Origin: an uncultured Pseudomonadota bacterium
GTDB taxonomy: Bacteria > Myxococcota_A > UBA796 > JAFGLY01
Assembly (NCBI GenBank): GCA_937912125.1
Contig: CALDOK010000123.1
Span: 1-56,976, forward strand
Length of the DNA: 56,976 nucleotides
Direction of reading: 5' to 3'
The notes beneath the pieces are model-generated. The model saw only the letters and a program-made list of their open reading frames with translations. It was not told where the DNA came from and ran no database searches. This document shows positions 20,075-28,017 of this stretch, piece after piece. The first letter of the stretch is position 1, and the number at the start of each line of letters is the position of its first letter. Position numbers and translations under genes: made by a program.

Positions 20075-21292
20075 CTAGAACAGCTCGATGTCGTGCTCGT
20101 CTTCGGCGCCGATCAGCTCTGCATAGCGGTACACGATGTCGGCGTCCGAGTCCCACTCCGCTACGGTCCAGAGGTTGCCCTCGAGCCCTGGCGTGACCTC
20201 GAAGAAGCGAGGCTCCCGGGTGCCGATCCACAGCTGCACCATGGCCGAAGACCAGCCCAGGCTCTCCCCGCTGGGGTCGCTGGCGTTGCTGTGGTCGAAG
20301 ACCGTGAAGCGGTAGGCGCCCGCCGAGCGCATGTCGTGGACCGACAGGCTCTCAGGCCCCAAGCCATCGTCTGCCAGCAGGTCCATGGTGACCACGCGAT
20401 CGTGGACATCCGAGGCGTTGGCTGGGTGGTAGGGCGCCTCGTCCCAGACGTGGAAGCGCTCGTACTGGGACTCACCAGGCGCCACGGAGCCACGGGGGCC
20501 GGTGACGTGGAGGTTGAGGTCAGCTGGGGAGTCGCCCCACACCAGCGCGGCCCGGATCTCGTCGGTAGCCAGCGCGCGGGTGACCGTGGCCAGCAGCTCG
20601 CGCTGGGTCTCGGCCCGCACCAGCACAGGGAAACGCGCCGCGGTGAAGCCGCCGTCGCCGCGCACCCGCGCAGTGTAGGAGCCCGGGGCGATGCCGCTGA
20701 CGAGCCATCGCCCCTGCAGCGCGGCCAGCCCGGTGGTGATCGTGGTAACCACCAGCTCGCTGTCCGGCGCATTCCAGCCCTCGCGCAGCTCGATCTCGAG
20801 CACGAGGGGAAGCTCTTGGCCGCCCACATCTTCGACGGCGGGCAGGCCGGTTGCGGTGTCGAGGATCAGCCCCTCTGCCTGGCCGGAGGCGGCATCCAGG
20901 GCCACCTGGAGCGGCGGGAGCTGACGGGCCCACAGCGACCAGATCTGCGGGGGGTGGGACGGCATGGACATCAGCTCGCCCTGGTCGAGGGTGAGGTCGA
21001 TCCAGGCCAGGGTGGGCGCATAGCCGTCGCCGTCGATCTGCACCTGCAGCGCGTGGCCCTCGAGCTCGGTGGCCAGGACCGCCACGGAGTACCAGCCGTT
21101 CTTGTCGGTGGTGGTCTCGAGGATCAGGGCGCCATCCGACGAAGCGATGGAGACATCGAGCCCAGAGCCGAAGTCTCCGTGCTCGGTGGTGACCCGACCG
21201 TACAGCTGCACGAACAAGCCCTCGGGGCCGTCGAGGCCGCAGGCAGCGAGCAGGGGCAGGAGGGCGATGGGGGCGACAGCTCGGGTGCGCAT
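20075..21292 (-). CDS. Lipoprotein with regulatory-like and DUF2135/YfaP-like domains
   Basis: Exported lipoprotein of 405 residues; lipobox LLAAC (Cys18). Residues about 25-110 resemble a carboxypeptidase-regulatory/transthyretin-like beta-sandwich (VQLYGRVTTEHGDFGSGLDVSI, TTTDKNGWYSVAVL). A second region (about 245-380) with IRAALVWGDSPADLNLHVTGP, ERFHVWDEAPYHPANA and AGAYRFTVFDHSN matches the DUF2135/YfaP pattern found in surface proteins. No catalytic residues seen. It starts 9 bp after the subtilase stop and is probably co-transcribed with it, so the two may act together at the cell surface. Confidence 0.78.
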   Translation of the reverse strand: MRTRAVAPIALLPLLAACGLDGPEGLFVQLYGRVTTEHGDFGSGLDVSIASSDGALILETTTDKNGWYSVAVLATELEGHALQVQIDGDGYAPTLAWIDLTLDQGELMSMPSHPPQIWSLWARQLPPLQVALDAASGQAEGLILDTATGLPAVEDVGGQELPLVLEIELREGWNAPDSELVVTTITTGLAALQGRWLVSGIAPGSYTARVRGDGGFTAARFPVLVRAETQRELLATVTRALATDEIRAALVWGDSPADLNLHVTGPRGSVAPGESQYERFHVWDEAPYHPANASDVHDRVVTMDLLADDGLGPESLSVHDMRSAGAYRFTVFDHSNASDPSGESLGWSSAMVQLWIGTREPRFFEVTPGLEGNLWTVAEWDSDADIVYRYAELIGAEDEHDIELF

Positions 21293-21301
21293 GACCGCAG
21301 C

Positions 21302-22975
21302 TTATCCCATCCTCCGCCACTGGAGCAGCGCGGCGGCGCAGGCGAAGAGGGCCAACACCCAGGACGAGCCGCCACGGGACGGCCCCCGCGCGGCGCAGTG
21401 GCAGCCGCGCCATGGCACAGCGTCGGGGCTCAGGAAGCCGGCGCCGCTGGCGTTGTCCTTGCCCTCGACGCCGATGTCGATGGTGGAGCCAATGAGCCAG
21501 TCTCGGACGTCCAGGGGGTCCATTCCCAGCCGGTCGGCGTGCAGCAGCAGGGCCACGGTTCCCGTGACATGGGGCGTGGCAGCCGAGGTACCCGAGAAGA
21601 GGCTGGCGCCGTAGCTGGCGGTGCTAACACCCGCAGGTGCGACCAGATGGGGGCGCTGCTCACCCTCATCGGTGGGACCGCGGCTGGAGTAGGACGCCAC
21701 TTGATCCCAGACAGGCAGATCCACCGCGCCCACCGAGATGCCCAAGCGGGTGTCGCCGGGCAGGGTGAGGTTGCGCTCGGTGGTGGCGTCCTCGAGCTCG
21801 AGGCCGCCGTAGCTGTACAGGAAGCCCTCGAGCCCAGTCACGTCGTCGTCTTCGTCGTTGGTCACCACGAAGGCCTGGACCCACCCCGAGCCCGAGTGGC
21901 ACTCGGCGTACTCGTAGGGGTCGTCGTCGCCGTCCTGCCAGTCCGCGCCCTGGCCGCACAGCTCCCCGGCCTCGTCCAGCAGCAGCAGGTCGAGGTCCAC
22001 CGCGGCCTGGCCCATGGGCTCGGACCAGCGCAGGGACACCTGGACCCAGCCGCCGGAGCTCGCCACCCACACAGGGCTCAGCCCGTCGATGGCCACCACG
22101 CCCTCGCGCACCTCACTCAGCGGGCCGATGCGGTAGCGCTGGTTCTCGTTCCCAGCCGCCGCGACCCAGGTCTTGCCGAAGTCCGAGACGAGCAAGTCCA
22201 CGGCCTGGGTGTAGGGCGAGCTGCCGTCGGCGTGCCAGATGTTGTCGAAGCCCACCGAGCCGTTGACGATGTGTACCTTGCTCGTGGCGATGGCCTGGAC
22301 CGCGTCGAGGAACTCCACGTCGGTGGCGAACTGGTAGAGGGACAGCTCCGCCGCTGGGGCGATGTCGTGCACGATCTCGGCCACGGCCGTGCCGTGGGTG
22401 CTGCCGCCGAACTCCGAGACGGACCATGTCTCGACGCTGGAGGGCAGCTCGCGGCCCAGCTGATCCTCGTAGCCGGCGAAGCCGACGTCCAGGATGGCGA
22501 TCTTCACCCCTCGGCCCGAGACGCCCTGAGCATGCCAGTCCTGGCGGAACATGGCGTCGTAGCCCTCGCTGAACTCGTAGTGCGGACGCGGGCGCCGGGG
22601 CTCGCGCAGGCGCAGGATCCCCGGGCAGGCCTCGAGGGTGGGCAGATCGGCGTAGGGCGTCCACAGCTGCACCAAGGCCTGGCCTGCCAGCTCCGCGTCC
22701 ACCCAGCGCTCGGCCCAGGCCGCCGGAAGCTCGGCGTCCACACAGGCCAGCAGCCGATCGGGGTCGACCCCAGGGGCCAGCTCCGCCACCACCTGCAGGC
22801 CATCCTCGTCTCCCGGGTGGAGCCTCTGGGATCGCCAGCCCGCCAGCGCCGTCGGGCCCTGCTCCCACGCTGCATACGCCTGCTGGATAGCCGCAGATGA
22901 TGCGCCCTCCCGGAGCGGCGGGAGCGCATGGGCGCCGCCGGAGAGCCAGGCGAAGAAGAGCAGGCTGTGGGGCAT
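21302..22975 (-). CDS. Subtilisin-family (S8) serine protease with C-terminal anchor
   Basis: Exported protease of 557 residues. Signal peptide 1-17, propeptide-like region to about 140, then the S8 fold with triad Asp163 (AILDVGF), His194 (STHGTAVAEI) and Ser464 (FSGTSAATPHVTG). A jelly-roll-like insert separates the His and Ser segments. The C-terminus, GCHCAARG then a hydrophobic helix and RR, resembles a MYXO-CTERM-type sorting signal, so the protein is probably surface anchored. ATG at 22975 has GGGAG six bases upstream and is preferred to the GTG-type extension at 23014. First gene of an operon with the lipoprotein downstream. Confidence 0.9.
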   Translation of the reverse strand: MPHSLLFFAWLSGGAHALPPLREGASSAAIQQAYAAWEQGPTALAGWRSQRLHPGDEDGLQVVAELAPGVDPDRLLACVDAELPAAWAERWVDAELAGQALVQLWTPYADLPTLEACPGILRLREPRRPRPHYEFSEGYDAMFRQDWHAQGVSGRGVKIAILDVGFAGYEDQLGRELPSSVETWSVSEFGGSTHGTAVAEIVHDIAPAAELSLYQFATDVEFLDAVQAIATSKVHIVNGSVGFDNIWHADGSSPYTQAVDLLVSDFGKTWVAAAGNENQRYRIGPLSEVREGVVAIDGLSPVWVASSGGWVQVSLRWSEPMGQAAVDLDLLLLDEAGELCGQGADWQDGDDDPYEYAECHSGSGWVQAFVVTNDEDDDVTGLEGFLYSYGGLELEDATTERNLTLPGDTRLGISVGAVDLPVWDQVASYSSRGPTDEGEQRPHLVAPAGVSTASYGASLFSGTSAATPHVTGTVALLLHADRLGMDPLDVRDWLIGSTIDIGVEGKDNASGAGFLSPDAVPWRGCHCAARGPSRGGSSWVLALFACAAALLQWRRMG

Positions 22976-23058
22976 GGGACACTCCCGGCGGCTTCGCGCC
23001 TTCGAGGCTCCCAAGTTACCCTCCCGGACCGCATCCGCCGACCCCTGCGAGGATCGCC
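22976..23058. promoter_or_regulatory. Divergent intergenic region
   Basis: 83 bp between the starts of the subtilase and the rhomboid-like gene. Both ends carry ribosome-binding sites (GGGAG for the minus gene, GAGGA for the plus gene). Promoters in both directions are expected, but no clear consensus is visible. Confidence 0.35.
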
Positions 23059-23841
23059 ATGTACCGCCAGCGCGTGGCCCCAGGCTTTGGCTCCAGCCTC
23101 ACCCCCTTCGTGCGCAACCTGTTGTTGACGTTGGTGGTGCTGTACGTCATCCAGATCGTGCTCGAGGGGTGGCTCCGCCTGCCCATCACCAACCTGGTGT
23201 CCCTCTGGGCGCCCGTGGGTCCCAACGGCGCCACGGGCATGTTCCGCGCCTGGCAGCCCATCACGGCTCTGCTGTTCAACGGACACCCAGAGCAGGCGAT
23301 CTTCGACTGGGTGATGGTCTTCTTCTTCCTGTCCCCCAGCCTGGACCTGCTGGGGCGGAAGGGCACCGCGAAGCTCCTGGCCACCACCTGGATCATCGGC
23401 GTGCTGGTGGGGTTCGCGCTCACTTGGCCGGGGATCGTGCACCCCAACACCCCCTGCATCGGGGTCACTGCCCTGGGTTCGGCCCTGGTCATCGCCTTCG
23501 GCATGGCGCGCCCGGATGCCCAGATCCTGGTGATGTTCGTGATCCCCATGAAGGGCAAGTGGTTCGTGGCGTTCGACATCGCCATCGCCGTGCTGTTCTT
23601 CCTGTACTACCGAAGCCTCGAGACGGCCGTGGTGCTCACCGCCAGCTTGGCGGCCATCGCCTGGATGTGGGCCGATGGCAGCCCCCGCCAGCTGTTGCTC
23701 AAGCTGCGCCTCGGCTGGCTCCAGCGCCAGCGCGGCGCCTCCAAGCCCCAAGGCCGCTTCGACGTCATAGAGGGCGGGCGCAGCGGTGGGCGCAGCAGTG
23801 GCGGCAGCGGACGGCCGGGGAATGACGACTGGGTCCACTAG
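23059..23841 (+). CDS. Rhomboid-like membrane protein lacking the catalytic dyad
   Basis: Integral membrane protein of 260 residues with about six hydrophobic segments between residues 18 and 205 and a polar Gly/Ser/Arg tail. The order W-x-P-x-T-A (WQPITALLF, 66-73), then a segment resembling the GxSG helix (IGVTALGSALVIAFG, 134-148) and a final helix is that of rhomboid intramembrane proteases. However, the serine position is Thr137 and the last helix reads TASLAAIAW where AHLGG with the catalytic His is expected. It therefore looks like a pseudoprotease, a group that often binds membrane clients. ATG at 23059 has GAGG upstream. Its end overlaps the exporter gene by 20 bp. Confidence 0.78.
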   Translation: MYRQRVAPGFGSSLTPFVRNLLLTLVVLYVIQIVLEGWLRLPITNLVSLWAPVGPNGATGMFRAWQPITALLFNGHPEQAIFDWVMVFFFLSPSLDLLGRKGTAKLLATTWIIGVLVGFALTWPGIVHPNTPCIGVTALGSALVIAFGMARPDAQILVMFVIPMKGKWFVAFDIAIAVLFFLYYRSLETAVVLTASLAAIAWMWADGSPRQLLLKLRLGWLQRQRGASKPQGRFDVIEGGRSGGRSSGGSGRPGNDDWVH

Positions 23842-26065
23842 CCCGATCCCAGGGCGCTGGGCCCGCGCCTACGTCGAGCGGCTGTGGCCCGCTGTCGCGG
23901 TGGCCCTGGCTATCGTCGCGCTGGCGCTGCTGAGCCTGCCGGGGGTTCGCTTCGAGTTCAGCCTCGAGGACCTCTTCCCCAGAGACACGCCCCAAGCCGC
24001 CGCACACCAAGGGGCCATGGCCCGCTACGGGCGAGACGACGGTGGCATCATCGTGGCCCTCGAGGGCGACCCCTTCGATCCCCGCCTGGCCGAGCTGGAG
24101 CGAAGGGTGGCCGAGATCCCCGGCGTACGGGCCACCGCCTCTGCGTTCAGCTGGCAGGTGCTCGACGCCCAGGAGCCCGGCCTCGTGGGCAGCCGCGGGC
24201 TGCGGACGGGCGACGACGACGTCCTGAGCCGCGATCTGCTCGTGGCCTCCGACGGGCAAGCAGGGGCCGTGCTGGTCCAGATCGACGAAGCCCTGAACCA
24301 CCACGCGGGCCGGGAGCCCATCGTCTCCAGCATCGAGGCCATCACCGCGTCCATCCCAGGCGGCTGGCACCTCGGAGGCGTGCCGGTGATCCGCGTGGCC
24401 TACGTGCGGGCCATGCAGCGAGACCTGATGCGGCTGCTGCCCCTGGCCATGCTGGTGTCGCTGATCTTCCTCGTGGACGCCCTGCGGGACTGGCGGCACG
24501 TGCTGGCCTGTGCGGGCGTGCTGGTGCTGGGCACGGCGCTGACCGGCTCCGCGCTGGTGATCAGCGGCAGCCCCTTCACCATCTTCACGCCGGCCCTGCT
24601 GGCGGTGGTGCTGGTGGTAGGAACCAGCGATCTGGTGCATCTGGTGCACCGCTTCGCGGATCGCTTCGAGGTCGACGACGCCACCAGCACCGCGGCTGCA
24701 CTGGCCGACACCCTGCGGGAGGTGGGCCCCGTCTGCCTGGCCACCAGCGCCACCACCGCGGTGGGCTTCCTCTCGCTGCTCAGCACCACCATCCCCCAGA
24801 TCCGACGCTTCGGGGCCATGACCGCCGCCGGGGTGATGCTGGTGTTTCTGTGCTCCATGCTGCTGCTGCCACCGCTGCTGCTGCGGCTCGGCCCACCCCA
24901 GCGGCGCGCCACCCAGCGGGCCCAGCGCGACCGCGCGCGCATGGCTCGCGTGGGCAGAGCCCTGGTGAAGCAGCCTGCCCTGGGCCCGATCCTGGTGCTG
25001 GCCACTCTGGCCTTCGGGATCAGCGGCGGCCTCATGGTCCGATCGGACCCCCACATCCTGGGAGACGTGCGCAGCACCGCCATGGCCGCCTCGAACGACT
25101 TCCTCGAGGCCCACCTGGGCGCGGTCCTGCCCCTGGACATCCACCTGGAGCTGCCCGACGGCGACCTGCTCGACCCCGACCTGCTCGCCGCCGTGGCAGA
25201 GCTGGAGAGCTGGCTGCGCGCCGAGGCCCAGGTGGGCCAGGTGGTGGGCCTGCCCGATCTGGTCCGCCAGGGCTGGGAGGCCCTGGGTGAGGACGGCCTG
25301 CCGCCCACCCGCCAGGCGGCTGCCCAGGTGCTGCTGCTCAACGACATGATGGACCCCAGCCTCACCGCGGGCTTGACCGCGGACGGGACCTCCCTGCGCC
25401 TGCGCACCCGGGTGCGGGACCACGGCCACCGCGCGACCATGGACCTCGTGCGGCGCCTCGAGCTCCAGGCGGGCCCCCTGCTGGCCCAGCACGAGGCCAC
25501 CCTGCACATCACCGGCGTGGCCTGGCTGGCTCAGGAGATCAACCGCACCCTCACCCGACAGTTCGCCGGCAGCTTCGTGCTGGCGCTGGCGGTGGTGGGC
25601 GCCCTGGGGCTGCTGGTGTACCGGCGCTGGGGCCTGGTGCTCATCGCCCTGATCCCCAACGCGCTCCCCCTGCTGGCGCTGCTGGGCCTGATGGGGTGGA
25701 CCGGGCTGGGCCTGCAGCCCTCTACCGCTATGGTGTTCTCGGTCGCGCTGGGCATCGCCGTGGACGACACCATCCACTTCCTGGCCGCCTACGGCCGCCT
25801 CCGTCGCTGCGGCCTGAGCGCCGAGCAGGCCGTGGTGGAGACCATCGCCACCGTCGGGCGGACCCTGGTGGACACCTCGCTGCTGCTGGCCGGAGGCTTC
25901 GCGGTGTTCGCGGTCAGCCAGTACGGCGCCATGGCGCTGTTCGGTCAGCTCACAGCGTTCTGCGTGCTGGTGGCCGCGGCGGCGGATCTACTGGTCTTGG
26001 GCCCACTTCTGGTCCTCTTCGACAAAAAGGCACCGAATCGTAAAAAAAGATCACTCCAGCCCTAA
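23822..26065 (+). CDS. RND/MMPL-family exporter
   Basis: Inner-membrane transporter of 747 residues. It has a first helix after an Arg-rich start, a periplasmic domain, a bundle of about five helices (about 200-365), a second periplasmic domain and a second bundle (about 580-740). Duplicated functional helices are LLAVVLVVGTSDLVHLVHRF and FSVALGIAVDDTIHFLAAYG, the GxxxDD-type signature of the MMPL/HpnN/sterol-sensing branch of the RND superfamily. Such proteins move lipids or hydrophobic molecules. ATG at 23822 lies inside the rhomboid-like gene, so the two are coupled; a physical partnership is plausible but inferred. Confidence 0.9.
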   Translation: MTTGSTSPIPGRWARAYVERLWPAVAVALAIVALALLSLPGVRFEFSLEDLFPRDTPQAAAHQGAMARYGRDDGGIIVALEGDPFDPRLAELERRVAEIPGVRATASAFSWQVLDAQEPGLVGSRGLRTGDDDVLSRDLLVASDGQAGAVLVQIDEALNHHAGREPIVSSIEAITASIPGGWHLGGVPVIRVAYVRAMQRDLMRLLPLAMLVSLIFLVDALRDWRHVLACAGVLVLGTALTGSALVISGSPFTIFTPALLAVVLVVGTSDLVHLVHRFADRFEVDDATSTAAALADTLREVGPVCLATSATTAVGFLSLLSTTIPQIRRFGAMTAAGVMLVFLCSMLLLPPLLLRLGPPQRRATQRAQRDRARMARVGRALVKQPALGPILVLATLAFGISGGLMVRSDPHILGDVRSTAMAASNDFLEAHLGAVLPLDIHLELPDGDLLDPDLLAAVAELESWLRAEAQVGQVVGLPDLVRQGWEALGEDGLPPTRQAAAQVLLLNDMMDPSLTAGLTADGTSLRLRTRVRDHGHRATMDLVRRLELQAGPLLAQHEATLHITGVAWLAQEINRTLTRQFAGSFVLALAVVGALGLLVYRRWGLVLIALIPNALPLLALLGLMGWTGLGLQPSTAMVFSVALGIAVDDTIHFLAAYGRLRRCGLSAEQAVVETIATVGRTLVDTSLLLAGGFAVFAVSQYGAMALFGQLTAFCVLVAAAADLLVLGPLLVLFDKKAPNRKKRSLQP

Positions 26066-26093
26066 ACTCCCTCACATTGCGATCCGAGAGGCC

Positions 26094-26846
26094 ATGCGGA
26101 GAGACATGCTTTCTTACCTCGCCGGAGTCGTCGCCTACATGGAAGCTGGTGGTCCTGCCGCCAGCCAAAGGCCGACGAGCGAGCAGTCTCAGCGCCAGTC
26201 TGCGACCCGCGCCCACTCATCCCGCTCGAGCCAGCCCGAGCCGAGCGTGGTCATCTCCTTCTCGAGCGAAGCGCTGCAAGCCGCCAAGGAACGCAGCCTG
26301 GCCGACAACATGGTCGAGGTCGAGCTCCAGGCGGCCCACGGCGACGGCGTGGAGCAGCAGGACTTCGAGTCCGTGGGCGGCGGCCTGCGCGGTGCGGAAG
26401 ACTTCAGCACCGAGGAGCAGCAGGAGCTGCGCGACCTCGAGCGTCGCGACCTCCAGGTGCGCACAAGGGACATGGCCTTCATCGCTGCCGCTGGCGGCGC
26501 CGCGGGCAGCTACAGCCTTCAGTACGAGACAGGGCCAGACGGCCGCAGGTACGCGGTCGGCGCCGACATCAAGCTCGACACCAGCGAGGGAGCCACACCG
26601 GAGCAGACCCTGGCCAAGGCCCGGGCCCTGCGCGCTGCGACCATGGGCGCCCGCGCGGACTCCTCCAACGACGCCAGCGCCGCCGCCAAGGCTGTGCGCA
26701 TGGAGGCCGAGGCCCGGGCCGAGATCGCGCGCGAGCGAGGCGAAGCACAGCAGGCAGCCGTCGAGAGCGCGGGCCTGATGGAGCCAGCGCTCCCCGAGGT
26801 CGAGCTCCCCGAGCTCGACCTCAGCCCCGCCACCCCGGTGGAGTAG
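26094..26846 (+). CDS. SprA-related family protein with degenerate metalloprotease motif
   Basis: A 250-residue protein matching the SprA-related family (putative metalloproteases of the CJM1_0395 type): EEQQELRDLERRDLQVRT, IAAAGGAAGSYSLQYETGPDGRRYAVGADIKLDTS and a helical tail with ARALRAATMGARADSSNDASAAAKA. In typical members the segment after VR(A/T) is HEQAH, the zinc site. Here it reads RDMAF (125-129), so both His and the Glu are lost and zinc hydrolysis is not expected. The tail is a Glu/Ala coiled coil. ATG at 26094 follows GAGAGG. It lies 28 bp after the exporter gene, so it may be co-transcribed. Confidence 0.85.
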   Translation: MRRDMLSYLAGVVAYMEAGGPAASQRPTSEQSQRQSATRAHSSRSSQPEPSVVISFSSEALQAAKERSLADNMVEVELQAAHGDGVEQQDFESVGGGLRGAEDFSTEEQQELRDLERRDLQVRTRDMAFIAAAGGAAGSYSLQYETGPDGRRYAVGADIKLDTSEGATPEQTLAKARALRAATMGARADSSNDASAAAKAVRMEAEARAEIARERGEAQQAAVESAGLMEPALPEVELPELDLSPATPVE

Positions 26847-26983
26847 GCACGACAGCCGGCCGAGCGCGCAGACCATGGCGCCGCCCGGGGCGAAGGGACG
26901 CCCGACTCGGGGGGCCGGGGCACGGAATCGCTCGCGTGATGGGTGAACGGGTACGGTGCCCGGGGGCCGGATAGAGGGCGGGC
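26847..26983. promoter_or_regulatory. Intergenic region upstream of tailoring cluster
   Basis: 137 bp before the sulfotransferase operon. GC-rich with runs of C and G; no clear promoter or hairpin with a U-tract. Likely holds the promoter of the operon beginning at 26984. Confidence 0.3.
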
Positions 26984-28015
26984 ATGTCCGACGCCCCAAT
27001 CTACATCATCGGGACCGAGCGCTCCGGCTCCAACCTGCTGCGCCTGGTGCTCAACGCCCACAGCCGCATCGCGGTGCCCCACCCGCTCCACATGATGCGC
27101 TACTTCGCCCCCACCGAAGCCGCACGCGGCGATCTGGGCGATCCCGTCATCCTGGGCAAGCTGGTGGACGAGGTGCTGCTGCTCAAGCGCGTACACATCC
27201 ACCCCTGGGCCTACCCCATCGATCGGCAGCGCATCGTGGACGAGGCCCACCCCAAGGACGCCATGGGCGTGATGGGCTCCCTCTACGATCAGGTACGCGA
27301 GGCCGAGGGCAAGGCCCGCTGGGGCTGCAAGAGCACCTTCATGGTGCACTATACAGAGCGCGCACTGGCCCGGGACCCCGGCGCACGCTTCGTGCTCCTG
27401 GTGCGCGACCCCCGCGATGTCGCGGCTTCCTCTCGCCGCTCTGTCTTCAGCCCCTACCATCCCTGGCTCACCGCGCGGCTGTGGACGCAGCAGCAGCAGC
27501 TCGGCCTGGGCCTGCTGGACGATCTGGGCCCCGAGCAGGTCCACCTGCTGCGCTACGAAGATCTCCTGGACCAACCCGAAGCCAGCGTGCGCGCCCTCTG
27601 CGCCTTCCTCGATGAGGGCTTCGAGCCTGGCATGCTGCGCTTCCACGAGGGTCGCGAGGCCCAGACCAGCGCGGGCCTGTCCGAGTCCTGGCAGAACACG
27701 GCCAAGCCCGTGCTCTCCAACAACGCCGGCAAGTACCGCGCTCACCTCACGCCCAGCGAAGTGGCCATGGTCGAGTCGGTCTGTGGGTCGCTGATGCAGC
27801 GCCTGGACTACCCACGAGACCACCCTGATGCCACCTTCGATCCCGGCCTGCGCGAGCGGCTCGAGATCCACCTCCGGGACCTGGGCTGGCGAACGACCGT
27901 CGAACTTAGATCCATGCGGCGTGACCGGAACCACTGGCGACGGTGGTCCCGTGATGCCACGATGCGATACCTGGGCGCTCGATACCGTTCCATCCCCACG
28001 ACCAAGAGCTGCTGA
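26984..28015 (+). CDS. Sulfotransferase family protein
   Basis: Predicted PAPS-dependent sulfotransferase of 343 residues. The 5'-phosphosulfate loop is GTERSGSNLLR (10-20) and the 3'-phosphate-binding strand-helix is LVRDPRDVAASSRRS (139-153); both are well preserved. Mid-region KSTFMVHYTE and C-terminal LSESWQNTAKPVLSNNAGKYR (with W and K typical of the family) support the call. No signal peptide, so cytosolic. The next gene begins 2 bp after the stop, giving an operon with a B12-type radical SAM enzyme and a lipoprotein. The acceptor is unknown; small molecule or lipid are both possible. Confidence 0.9.
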   Translation: MSDAPIYIIGTERSGSNLLRLVLNAHSRIAVPHPLHMMRYFAPTEAARGDLGDPVILGKLVDEVLLLKRVHIHPWAYPIDRQRIVDEAHPKDAMGVMGSLYDQVREAEGKARWGCKSTFMVHYTERALARDPGARFVLLVRDPRDVAASSRRSVFSPYHPWLTARLWTQQQQLGLGLLDDLGPEQVHLLRYEDLLDQPEASVRALCAFLDEGFEPGMLRFHEGREAQTSAGLSESWQNTAKPVLSNNAGKYRAHLTPSEVAMVESVCGSLMQRLDYPRDHPDATFDPGLRERLEIHLRDLGWRTTVELRSMRRDRNHWRRWSRDATMRYLGARYRSIPTTKSC

Positions 28016-28017
28016 TC

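Noticed and set aside
24400..25777. Long minus-strand frames opposite the MMPL exporter
   Set aside because: Mirror frames of a gene with clear transmembrane and motif evidence.
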